Positions 10,901 to 16,373 of a DNA stretch of 22,436 bases are shown piece after piece. Below the pieces are notes generated by a model. It had not been told where the DNA came from and ran no database searches. It saw only the letters and a list, made by a program, of their open reading frames with translations. The stretch lies in the IMG/VR virus record IMGVR_UViG_3300020733_000084, positions 1 through 22,436 of that record, one strand, 5' to 3'. Source of the DNA: a virus. Each line of letters begins with the position of its first letter. Position 1 is the stretch's first letter. Position numbers and translations under genes: made by a program.

Positions 10901-11670
10901 ATGAGGACGATACATGGGATTTTGACAACTGGTTTAAGAACTGGTGTGCCCATACCTTTGGTGGCTTTGTAGGTGATTCTATATCCCGTGGCATAATATC
11001 TCAGACTCTTGGGGCTAACGTAGCCGACCGACTTAGTTTAAATGACCTATGGTTTAGGGATGCTCGTAAGAGTCCTGATGAAGTAACGGCTATGCAGAAC
11101 TTTGTATTTAATGCTCTTGGTCCCACAGCGGGACTAGCTATGAGCTTTGCCGACGCATCTAAACAATGGAGAGAAGGTAATCTTGAGCGAGCTATAGAAA
11201 CAGCCAGCCCAGCCTTTGTTAAGAACTTCCTAAAGGGCGGACGGTTTGCGGTTGAGGGTAGGGCCACAACCTTGCGTGGAAATGAGCTTGTAGGCGACAT
11301 TACGGGGGCCGAAGCAGGATGGCAAGCATTAGGGTTTACCCCAGAACGTGTAGCCCAAAGACAGAAGGCCGACATTGAAATGAAAGCGGCTGAGCAGCAA
11401 ATACTTAACCGCCGTCAATCTTTGCTAGATGCATTCTTTATGGGTATAGATAACCAAGATGCTGATATGGTAGACCGGACTATGGAGAGAATAGGGCAGT
11501 TTAATTTAGCTAATCCAGGTGTTGCCATTACCGGTAGAAACTTAAGCCGTTCGGTACGTGGTCGCTTTAAGCAACGTATCTTAGCCGAAACTACAGGCGG
11601 TATACCAATTAATAAGAAATTGATTGGGGAGCTTAGCAGCATGGGCGACTACGGCGATCCCGACGAATAA
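4930..11670 (+). CDS. Giant polyvalent virion/ejection protein with HExxH metallopeptidase motif (2,246 aa)
   Basis: A strong TAAGGA site precedes the ATG. Order of regions: two FW motifs near the N-terminus (DFWQND at 3, NFWEKD at 19); a Gly/Ala-rich hydrophobic stretch at about 103-166; a low-complexity Gly/Thr/Glu/Pro region with coiled coil (about 330-560); a zinc-protease motif HELTH at 1045-1049 with HEFVAEA at 1120-1126 offering a third ligand (E1121 or E1125); PYFPIRRFGKF from 1458; FDYSTLNKPR at 1835 and QFKQFSQQMTYLL at 1856; a strongly hydrophobic segment at about 1956-1982 (LPLWWLVSGIM); and a soluble C-terminus. The 1458 and 1835-1868 motifs recur in very large phage polyvalent/ejection proteins. 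It is likely packaged in the capsid and injected, where it may form a channel and cleave a host or phage protein. The protease substrate is unknown. It is the last gene of the plus-strand block. Confidence 0.75.
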   Translation: MADFWQNDVVANKAPAADNFWEKDKAVEAALKKEEEPEKEATTVSQLVGGFKQVGADYDTFLKSLMSPNEAAKEAAKRQEEIQKETGHVRGLDELSEAYKNDGIIGAVGEVASQAPGAIASSTGQMSTAIAGNVGGAAIGTAIMPGIGTTIGGYLGGALALFPQFYAENLAEQARDQQEKGEPVDVNRGKAALAAAGQAGLEEAGMAYAYGKNLLKSIVGKMPVTAVEKAAAQEALVESAKSTLASVAKGAGKVALEESFVNPAQDILQRAQAGEDLFSKEAIEGYGAAIYGSILQSPLGAVGGLHETRAARKELAAKGLDRNGQPLPTPPADNNAFTEATNYENTGNVAGTSEPGVSVPGEQGGAESGIAGTTAGGMGRTELPAGGVTTREEELDNKLEEVNKKINSARAYIKDISEVDPNDERVDQAKEHLFGLQEEAKSLEQARAEVKSEPVEAEEEPKIAVVGARKPKAPGQIGFDFNAPEQPAPEEMTVPPAKEAGMQLEQQGKLPEMKAPEPIEEPETARMNLVGPAENVMAPITTFFNSIKPATITPEQVSQYHNNVKGFLNDVAEFVGGKSTEEVKRYQEEGQPEPTPVTGPDVSAPLEPGPELDKRMAVLNNFFDSLSLAPKEKEALTSGLVKQLPGMSVTDQTNAFRSLLRLPNINTVRGIKELREKFYDAVSRYDRRRTGQDDSALPYSSRDTMRSTDPLVERRINKAIRDLENIPKDERTSADNAAHTYFRAWPYITAMRSAAFDLAVPFNSRSNGSTYAGQTSETAKEFAKWVEENLPAQEFRRFEATVNEYKREIARADQAIENMNKRQQTGKVGTIYERMLGRAPTGKVPGVFDAGLNKKPGEVVKLDPKDFYQLHPGVVAKIQQGDLKGALTLLAKTPSPQASNKVKFNAKLAQRLLDLNLQTSLLTDNQETMAVRLVKEANGQRRMVLQHFQSYEWGNELIKKYGLDKSPTNEQNIRDIYKGLSEIAVNKPNISIEEFSPILAQFNKALEAFHDAVVTLDSPGIYVDAWNTINLNSKAFGFSEGVFLHELTHAATYYSLDEQNYNDLSQQQKEAVNELKELYAHATEQFDKHMVKGLTDNKYIEVNGRKFIYDEIYYGFNNIHEFVAEAYSNWEFQDYLKAMKYRGTDTGLWSKFVQSVIKLFKLDNVLGYTLAHADAIMRPTPVVNGYVASPAVVPAKIRTVLSGMMPTNPGNLGYVNNLFNGKPEFSMAKDAIKNFLTSVNDTVRQYYLGAFTLRQLDEIIGRRIPQVREFINSTERMLDSRNQQLEKTRDIINPWMEWQNKNPKESEKLNALMIDSTLLGEDPDAKNGKTSDKDINDAWNNLSDQAKDIYRKVRDFYKQQYENYVSIILDNKKQSMLGAGFSEADIAAHDRIKKLNITGIKELRARLEKKGLAEPDIRATIAAGIKEALLAKGFTNEEIDAHNQLFAIEDHFARNKVEPYFPIRRFGKFSAQFFKGKQKEFYTFESSFARDKFVRKRLEELGKTFDRQNDLHLGNSIQDLTSSNLQDFEFLKNLRDMIQNTQGADTTELRGNLNAALDQLYYLTLPDKSVRKMFLNRKGTAGMDKDMLRAFAQSAFHMAYQQSRFKFSRELSGHLERARQFAFDKGDIEGKVDKDYVKELSERYKLIMNPPDSGPVAGFLSGASFVWYMTSPASAITNMLGVPAVGFPVISARYGAGGTARAMRDYASKFMKSGLRDADGNLNFFSLSNNENILSKLEREAYDQFVADGLLDVTLPHDIVGLAETPSNLYKARFQKAMNWVSMPFHVTERANREIVAMTSYKLAYEKFMSKGYSEKAAQEKAIETAKDLTYKSMFDYSTLNKPRYFQNPSLKVILQFKQFSQQMTYLLARSAYESIGKQYLPYKDLVAMENEAKNNRTKFDPKMQEMLNDLRSIRESIREDHRQNKPGLPPLTEDELAKATDDFIKETRREARARLAGTLGMTAIFAGATGLPLWWLVSGIMNAMHAAFGDEDDTWDFDNWFKNWCAHTFGGFVGDSISRGIISQTLGANVADRLSLNDLWFRDARKSPDEVTAMQNFVFNALGPTAGLAMSFADASKQWREGNLERAIETASPAFVKNFLKGGRFAVEGRATTLRGNELVGDITGAEAGWQALGFTPERVAQRQKADIEMKAAEQQILNRRQSLLDAFFMGIDNQDADMVDRTMERIGQFNLANPGVAITGRNLSRSVRGRFKQRILAETTGGIPINKKLIGELSSMGDYGDPDE

Positions 11671-11693
11671 AAAACCCCACCGCTAAGGTGGGG
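11669..11693 (-). terminator. Rho-independent terminator for the minus-strand operon
   Basis: A perfect 7-bp GC-rich stem, CCCCACC at 11675-11681 and GGTGGGG at 11687-11693, encloses a 5-base loop. Read on the minus strand the stem is followed at once by six T residues (plus-strand A run 11669-11674), the layout of an intrinsic terminator for the replication block. On the plus strand the stem is followed by CAAACGG without a U-tract, so it should stop plus-strand transcripts poorly. The T-tract overlaps the TAA stop codon of the giant virion gene. Confidence 0.9.
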
Positions 11694-11752
11694 CAAACGG
11701 AATCAACCGAGGAAAACGAAGTAGCCCAAAGAAAGACTACGTGGTAATAATA

Positions 11753-11950
11753 CTACAAAATCCGCCAAACCCGCAAGCCACTAATACCTTTTTCCACTAC
11801 AACCCTAGTTTTTATTTCATATCCTAAGCGTCTTGTAGTTTTTAAAATGGTAGCCTTAGCCCCTTCTGTATCCAAACAAGGGATAAAAAAGGAAGAACCT
11901 ATTACAAAGTTTTTCCAATTAACTCGGAAGTCCAGACCGTGGATCAACAT
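11753..11950 (-). CDS. Small conserved phage protein (65 aa), function unknown
   Basis: This frame overlaps the 3' end of the primase-helicase gene by 32 bases and ends with TAG at 11755-11753, about 60 bases before the terminator. The protein has a W-K-N-F-x-x-GSSFFIPCLDTEGAK segment (about residues 12-31) followed by a basic helix (ATILKTTRRLGYEIKTRV) and ends RVVVEKGISGLRVWRIL (from about 49). I recognise this two-part pattern from short uncharacterised phage genes; the GSSFF-P and GLRVWR parts are the conserved bits. It may be a small nucleic-acid or protein-binding fold, with no catalytic motif seen. The ATG at 11950 lacks a clear ribosome site, so translation may depend on coupling to the upstream gene or start slightly downstream. 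Confidence 0.6.
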   Translation of the reverse strand: MLIHGLDFRVNWKNFVIGSSFFIPCLDTEGAKATILKTTRRLGYEIKTRVVVEKGISGLRVWRIL

Positions 11951-14759
11951 CTACAATAGCATTCTTGGCTTCTTCGATAAACTGGTCAGTGTCTTGGAAG
12001 TGGGCATTATTCATATCAAACAAAAATGCGTCCACAGTCGGCGACGTAATCTTAGTGCCTTTACCTAGTCGCTTATTAACCTTACCCAAAAATGCTTTAT
12101 CAGCTTGCAAAGAAGTTAGCACATCTTTTAAAGTAATCTGATTGTCAGAACAATACTTACGGAACTGTTTAGCGCTAATATAAATATGCTTATTATCCGG
12201 TTCAATTCGTACAAACAAATCATTAAACTTAGGTTCAAGAATAGGTAGCTGTTCCATGCCAGAACGCTTATCAGCTTTACCATTAATGACTAATATGGCT
12301 GCACGATGATGGTTCATAAATTCACCAATTACGCTAGAGTTGTTTTGTGCAGGCATCTTAACTTCAGTGCGCATTACTTTAAGTTCTTTAACTATCCAAT
12401 CAAAGACACGTTTAATATCGAAGTCAATAATTTTTAAATCTTTAGCAATCAAAGCCCCAGCAATATTACATGCGCATATAGCAGACCAGAAACGTTCTCT
12501 GTTTGTTAGGCCGACAGCCTTGTCCAAGCGTTGTTGAACTTGCATAACTAGGTCAATGGCCGACTCTAAGTCGCTTACCAAATACTTAGCATACTCCACA
12601 CCAGCATGCCCATAATTATCGTACAAACGATTAAATATAACGTCGGCTTCTTCTTTAGTAAGATTTCCAGTAAGTTCAATTTTGTACTCCAGTAGTCGCA
12701 TGAATTCGCCATCAGGCGTAGATTTTAAAGATGACAATTTGTCATAGAAAGATGCATTAGAACTGCACAATACTATGGTCGCCCATTTAGTAGCATTAAC
12801 CCGTTCAGCATTAGTATGCTGTTGCATCCGGTTCTTGCCCCGACCTTGCGATGCGCTATAAGCTAAGTCAGAAAAGTGGTCGCCTGATAGTTTAGTTACC
12901 TCATCAATCGTTACAGGCAAATTATTCATTACACCCATACGGTGAATGATGGCATTCATAGTATCTTTCCACTGTAACATTAACTCTTCTGGATGACCCC
13001 ATACGCTGTTACACATCTTGAGAATAGTAGACTTACCTGTACCTGAGGTGTTGTTAATCAGATTGATAATGCCGCCTTTAAAATTTAAATGTTTAAGTAG
13101 CGGCGCACCAAACGCAGTAAAGAAACCAAACGCATGTGGTTCAAACCCTTCGGCATCGTAGACCTTAATTGTTTTCTTCCAAGCATCATAGTCACCTGCT
13201 GGTTTTAACCAATCAGATAATGATCCTGTTGCTACAGATGGCGGACTATACGCAACTCTATCTGCAGATATTTCTTGTTCACCAATAATAAACTTTGTAT
13301 CTTTGTCGGCCCAGCCAAATTGATTTCTCATAACTTCTAGCTCCATTTTATGTTGTAAATTTTTAGCAGATACAATGACATACGTCATAACTGCTTCCAT
13401 TTGTTTTTTCCCGCCAAGCACACCATAAAAACCTAGCTTTTCTTTTAATTTATCCAATGACATTACGTCGGTAGCTGGCAAAGAAAATTCTTTTACGCCA
13501 TCTCTTGGCAAATGCAATCTAAACCAAAGTGACTCGCCTTTGGCTGGATCATATAAACGTTTGACTATATAGAAGTCATGTTCATAAATGTTTATCGCAT
13601 CGTCGCCGTTTTCATCGTCTTGAATCCGGACATAAACGCCACCATTTTTGCCCCGAAAGTAAGGGAACGGGTAATCTGGAATTTCGAAAACTTCTTCTTT
13701 ACCATTCTCGTTCTCTTCCACGACGACATTATCTTCTGACTCAGCAATTTCGGATCCGAGCTGGATCGGAGAAGAAATCTTGCCCTTGTGCGGGCATTCC
13801 GTGCACGACGTTGGGTTAAGCTTTTGAAATATGTTGCATGTAAAAGGGCCCTTTGTCGAACGAGCTTTACGCTCTGTTGACTCCGATGAATACTCGGGAT
13901 GCCCCGATGATATTTGGTGTATCGCTGTGTCATGATCTACGCAGTGAGCTGCAATCGACAGCCCTGCCCTCCATAATGGTTCTTCAATTGTGTCTTGGTT
14001 TACTACAATGTTTTCAAGCTGGGCACATCCTTTGCCATTCATGGTTTTAATCATGATGGTTTTAAAGCGGCTTTGCTTATTACCTAACAATGCTAAGGCT
14101 GACTCGCTCATTTGGCGAGGTACCCAATCAGGGGCTATCAACACGCCGATGGTAGCTTTAATAGCTTCGTACTCAAGCTCAGGTTCAACCGCCAATATTT
14201 CTACAGGCAAACCCTCTTCATCTTTAAAGTTAAGTGTGCCGGGTACACGTAGGATAGATGCGTTGTCGGCAGTGCGTGATGGGTCAGCATGGAACTCATA
14301 TTCTTCGCACAATGTTTTAAGACGTTCAGCTACTGGCTTCCACTGTAATCGGTCGACTACAGTTGTTAATCTCCAATACGCATGTATGCCACGCCCTGAA
14401 TTGACAATCGTCGGCAAAGGTAGGTGCACCTTTGCACAGAACTCCTTGAGTGCCGATAAGCCTTCAGCTTGGTCTGCATATGGTTTGCCTAAACCACAAT
14501 CGACGTCAATCCAAAATGCTTTAATTAAATTGCCGTTAGGCTGTATGCGCCCTTCTTTTGGATCAATATACTTAGCACAAGCAAAATACACGTTGCATTT
14601 TTCTTGTAGCAGTTTGTCAATCTGCGTCTCTGCCTCAGCAAGAGTTGCATGAAATGTTTGTACTGGGGATTTTGACCCATCTTGCCGTAAGCCGACTATG
14701 CAGTAATGCCCCTCCCCTTCGGGTGGTAACACCTTGTCTAATAGATCTGTTGTAGGCAC
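11919..14759 (-). CDS. Primase-helicase: AEP-type primase fused to DUF927-type ATPase (946 aa)
   Basis: The start is GTG at 14759, immediately after the TAA of the preceding HTH gene. The N-terminal part is an archaeo-eukaryotic primase-like domain. It shows FWIDVD (D85, D87, metal-binding pair), NSGRGIHAYWRL (H126), and HADPSRTADN followed by RVPGTLNFK (D159 probably the third acidic residue). A linker has cysteines at 308, 319 and 322 followed by PHKGK, a probable zinc site. The C-terminal ATPase has Walker A TSGTGKST (571-578, K576), Walker B VTIDEV (616-621), and the SASQGRGKNRM segment typical of DUF927 proteins. By analogy it lays primers at the fork and unwinds DNA for the family A polymerase encoded upstream. 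No DnaB-type or T7 gp4-type helicase is seen in the window. Whether the primase also extends DNA (PrimPol) cannot be told. Confidence 0.85.
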   Translation of the reverse strand: MPTTDLLDKVLPPEGEGHYCIVGLRQDGSKSPVQTFHATLAEAETQIDKLLQEKCNVYFACAKYIDPKEGRIQPNGNLIKAFWIDVDCGLGKPYADQAEGLSALKEFCAKVHLPLPTIVNSGRGIHAYWRLTTVVDRLQWKPVAERLKTLCEEYEFHADPSRTADNASILRVPGTLNFKDEEGLPVEILAVEPELEYEAIKATIGVLIAPDWVPRQMSESALALLGNKQSRFKTIMIKTMNGKGCAQLENIVVNQDTIEEPLWRAGLSIAAHCVDHDTAIHQISSGHPEYSSESTERKARSTKGPFTCNIFQKLNPTSCTECPHKGKISSPIQLGSEIAESEDNVVVEENENGKEEVFEIPDYPFPYFRGKNGGVYVRIQDDENGDDAINIYEHDFYIVKRLYDPAKGESLWFRLHLPRDGVKEFSLPATDVMSLDKLKEKLGFYGVLGGKKQMEAVMTYVIVSAKNLQHKMELEVMRNQFGWADKDTKFIIGEQEISADRVAYSPPSVATGSLSDWLKPAGDYDAWKKTIKVYDAEGFEPHAFGFFTAFGAPLLKHLNFKGGIINLINNTSGTGKSTILKMCNSVWGHPEELMLQWKDTMNAIIHRMGVMNNLPVTIDEVTKLSGDHFSDLAYSASQGRGKNRMQQHTNAERVNATKWATIVLCSSNASFYDKLSSLKSTPDGEFMRLLEYKIELTGNLTKEEADVIFNRLYDNYGHAGVEYAKYLVSDLESAIDLVMQVQQRLDKAVGLTNRERFWSAICACNIAGALIAKDLKIIDFDIKRVFDWIVKELKVMRTEVKMPAQNNSSVIGEFMNHHRAAILVINGKADKRSGMEQLPILEPKFNDLFVRIEPDNKHIYISAKQFRKYCSDNQITLKDVLTSLQADKAFLGKVNKRLGKGTKITSPTVDAFLFDMNNAHFQDTDQFIEEAKNAIVDVDPRSGLPS

Positions 14760-14993
14760 TTAGATTTGTTCTAATAAAAAGTCTTGGACTAACTCAGCTT
14801 TACGTGGGTGAGGTTTAGACACACCAGTAAACCATGAATAAATAGTCATGCGAGATACCTTGAAGTACCTCGCAATCCTATCAACCGGAACGTCGTTTTT
14901 AATACACCACTTGCCAAGCTGTACCCCAACTAGGTCAGGGTTAGCAGCTTGGATGGCTTGTACTAAACGATAACTATAACCTCTTAAACTCAT
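14760..14993 (-). CDS. Small helix-turn-helix DNA-binding protein (77 aa)
   Basis: I chose the ATG at 14993 because it overlaps the TGA of the upstream gene (ATGA). An in-frame TTG at 15014 would add seven residues lying inside that gene. The C-terminal half contains a clear helix-turn-helix, VDRIARYFKVSRMTIYSWFT (about residues 41-60), followed by GVSKPHPRKAELVQDFL, much like Cro/C1-type or replication-associated regulators. The N-terminus (YSYRLVQAIQAANPDLVGVQ) is probably a helix for packing or dimerisation. It sits between a putative ssDNA-binding protein and the primase, with zero or minus spacing to both, so it may regulate this operon or help load the replisome on the origin. The DNA target is unknown. 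Confidence 0.7.
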   Translation of the reverse strand: MSLRGYSYRLVQAIQAANPDLVGVQLGKWCIKNDVPVDRIARYFKVSRMTIYSWFTGVSKPHPRKAELVQDFLLEQI

Positions 14994-15886
14994 TCTGAAT
15001 CGTCGGTAGACCAACCACTCATCACGGCTTTGAGATCACGTTTAGGTGTAGGCTCGGCTTTCTTTTCAACACGTTTTTTTGGCTCTTCAATTTCAGTTTC
15101 AACTGCATTTAAAACTGGATCTGCCATTTTTGGTGCTGGAGCAGCTAGCTTCTTAACGCCGTCGGCCTGCGCAACCGTCATAGTAATAGCGTTTATAGAT
15201 GCTGGAGTTTCACTTAACTTCTTAGCCTGTTCCCACTCGTGCTTCTCTAAGAAACGTACTGGGCGGAAGAACAACTTACCTACTGTAGAGTCTTCATCAA
15301 ACCGCATTTCAGTAACCAAGTTAATTAAGTTGTAGCCTTGTGAGCCAACATACTTAGCGTATTGGTTAAATGGCATGTGATCTAAATCGCCTGGGTCTTT
15401 CATATCATAGAAGATTGACTTAGATTGCAATGTCATTTGATAAACATCGCCTTCCAAATCAGATGCCAACGCTACTGCAATTCGGCGGTTCTTACGACAA
15501 GCTTTAGTATTACCTTGACCGGAACCGTTAATGTCTTGTGGACATCCTACGCAAGCAGAAGCTTGTGGTTCTTTAACAGATGGATCAGGTTTCTCACCGT
15601 CGTTAGACCAGCAGTCAGGTGGTGCAGCATCAGCTTTAGGATCCCATGCTTTAGCATAGAACGTTCTTGAAATATGCTTAGATGCATTAACAATTACAAC
15701 TTCCAACTTATCGCTGTTTGTTTTAGAAATATCAGATCCATTTACTTTTAATACAAATCTATTATTCCCAAGAGCAATCCGCTTAACTTGCGCACCACCA
15801 CCCGATAGGGCTTTGGTTACATCATCAAGCTGAACCTCTTTAAGGTAGTCAGGTAGTTGTTGATTAAAAAGGGCGACGTTACTCAT
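14990..15886 (-). CDS. Zinc-binding protein, putative single-stranded DNA-binding protein (298 aa)
   Basis: The ATG overlaps the upstream TGA (ATGA) and has AAGGAGA nearby in the upstream gene's last codons. The N-terminal part (about residues 1-90) is beta-rich (RIALGNNRFVLKVNG, LEVVIVNASKHISRTFYAKA). Cysteines at 92, 112, 115 and 130 with CVGCP in the centre look like a zinc site. About 140-235 holds further strands (RRIAVAL, GDVYQMTL). The C-terminal 60 residues are low-complexity Ala/Pro/Lys/Glu and end in an acidic tip, WSTDDSE. A beta-rich core with a flexible acidic tail is the layout of ssDNA-binding proteins that recruit partners through the tail, and the position just before the primase fits. 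No database match was run; a different nucleic-acid-binding role is possible. Confidence 0.5.
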   Translation of the reverse strand: MSNVALFNQQLPDYLKEVQLDDVTKALSGGGAQVKRIALGNNRFVLKVNGSDISKTNSDKLEVVIVNASKHISRTFYAKAWDPKADAAPPDCWSNDGEKPDPSVKEPQASACVGCPQDINGSGQGNTKACRKNRRIAVALASDLEGDVYQMTLQSKSIFYDMKDPGDLDHMPFNQYAKYVGSQGYNLINLVTEMRFDEDSTVGKLFFRPVRFLEKHEWEQAKKLSETPASINAITMTVAQADGVKKLAAPAPKMADPVLNAVETEIEEPKKRVEKKAEPTPKRDLKAVMSGWSTDDSE

Positions 15887-16302
15887 TTGCTTCTCCTTAC
15901 GGTAATAGCGTATGTGCGATCCACATTAAGTCCGGCGGGATGCAAATCCGGATTCTCCTCCAAAAATTGTTTCATATTGGATTGATGAATTCTTCTTTCT
16001 AATAACTCAGGAGCATTCTGTTCAAACAAGAACTCATAGAATTTCTCCCAATCATTAGTCCAGTAGCGTGACTTGACACCACGCATAGCCGTACCGTGCG
16101 CAGTCTTAATGCTGTCGGCCCCGGTTTGTTTGCATACATCAAGTATCTGCTGGGAAATTAGTTCAAGCTGCTCATTTAAATCAGCTTCTTTAGCTTCAAG
16201 TTCACGACGGATTTCATCTCGAGCGTCACGAATCTTGATATAGACTTCGACTAGTTTGTCTACGCTGACGACGGGTTGCTCTACCACTTTGGTATTTTCC
16301 AT
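15883..16302 (-). CDS. Conserved phage protein with N-terminal coiled coil (139 aa)
   Basis: This is the first gene behind the promoter at 16345-16373, with AAGGA seven bases before the ATG. Residues about 10-60 form a charged coiled coil (VEVYIKIRDARDEIRRELEA, then KEADLNEQLELI). Then follow a conserved SIKTAHGTAMRGVKSRYWTN segment (about 64-83), DWEKFYEFLFEQNAPELLE, and a C-terminal FLEENPDLHPAGLNVD and TYAITVRR strand. I know this order from uncharacterised proteins in early regions of tailed phages. The coiled coil plus globular end is reminiscent of Gam-type proteins, which shield DNA ends from host nucleases, but I cannot show homology. It is co-transcribed with replication genes and overlaps the next gene by four bases. 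Confidence 0.65.
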   Translation of the reverse strand: MENTKVVEQPVVSVDKLVEVYIKIRDARDEIRRELEAKEADLNEQLELISQQILDVCKQTGADSIKTAHGTAMRGVKSRYWTNDWEKFYEFLFEQNAPELLERRIHQSNMKQFLEENPDLHPAGLNVDRTYAITVRRSK

Positions 16303-16309
16303 TTCGTTT

Positions 16310-16314
16310 TCCTT
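16310..16314 (-). promoter_or_regulatory. Ribosome binding site of the 139-aa gene
   Basis: AAGGA on the minus strand lies seven bases upstream of the ATG at 16302-16300, inside one of the few true intergenic gaps of the block. It fixes the start of the first gene of the promoter-proximal unit. Confidence 0.75.
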
Positions 16315-16323
16315 TAATTGTTG

Positions 16324-16337
16324 CGGGTCTTCGCCCG
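16324..16337 (-). other. Small stem-loop at the predicted 5' end of the transcript
   Basis: CGGG and CCCG arms (16337-16334 and 16327-16324 read on the minus strand) surround a six-base CGAAGA loop. With the -10 box ending at 16345, transcription should start near 16338-16337, so the stem-loop would sit at the extreme 5' end of the RNA, ahead of the ribosome site. Such 5' hairpins can shield mRNA from decay. It lacks a U-tract, so it is not a terminator. Confidence 0.5.
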
Positions 16338-16344
16338 ATAATTA

Positions 16345-16373
16345 ATACTACTACAATTACTTTACTCTGTCAA
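16345..16373 (-). promoter_or_regulatory. Sigma-70-type promoter for the SSB-like/primase unit
   Basis: On the minus strand a consensus TTGACA (-35, plus coordinates 16368-16373) is followed after exactly 17 bases by TAGTAT (-10, 16345-16350, four of six consensus bases), in an AT-rich stretch. The -35 box lies within the last codons of the SNF2 helicase gene. It would be read by host RNA polymerase and drive the 139-aa protein, the putative ssDNA-binding protein, the HTH protein, the primase-helicase and the 65-aa gene, down to the terminator at 11669. Confidence 0.8.

Noticed and set aside
10545-10994. A 149-codon minus-strand frame inside the giant virion gene
   Set aside because: Overlaps conserved parts of the giant protein, lies beyond the terminator of the minus-strand operon and has no recognisable motif.
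11694-11752. Possible second hairpin (GTAG/CTAC) as a terminator for plus-strand transcripts
   Set aside because: Only four base pairs with a long loop and no U-tract.
13990-14652. A 220-codon plus-strand frame inside the primase-helicase gene
   Set aside because: Antisense to well-supported catalytic motifs; composition is Ser-rich without domain features, typical of a shadow frame.
14993-15014. TTG start that would lengthen the small HTH protein by seven residues
   Set aside because: The ATG at 14993 gives the ATGA overlap found throughout the operon; the extra residues lie in the end of the upstream gene.
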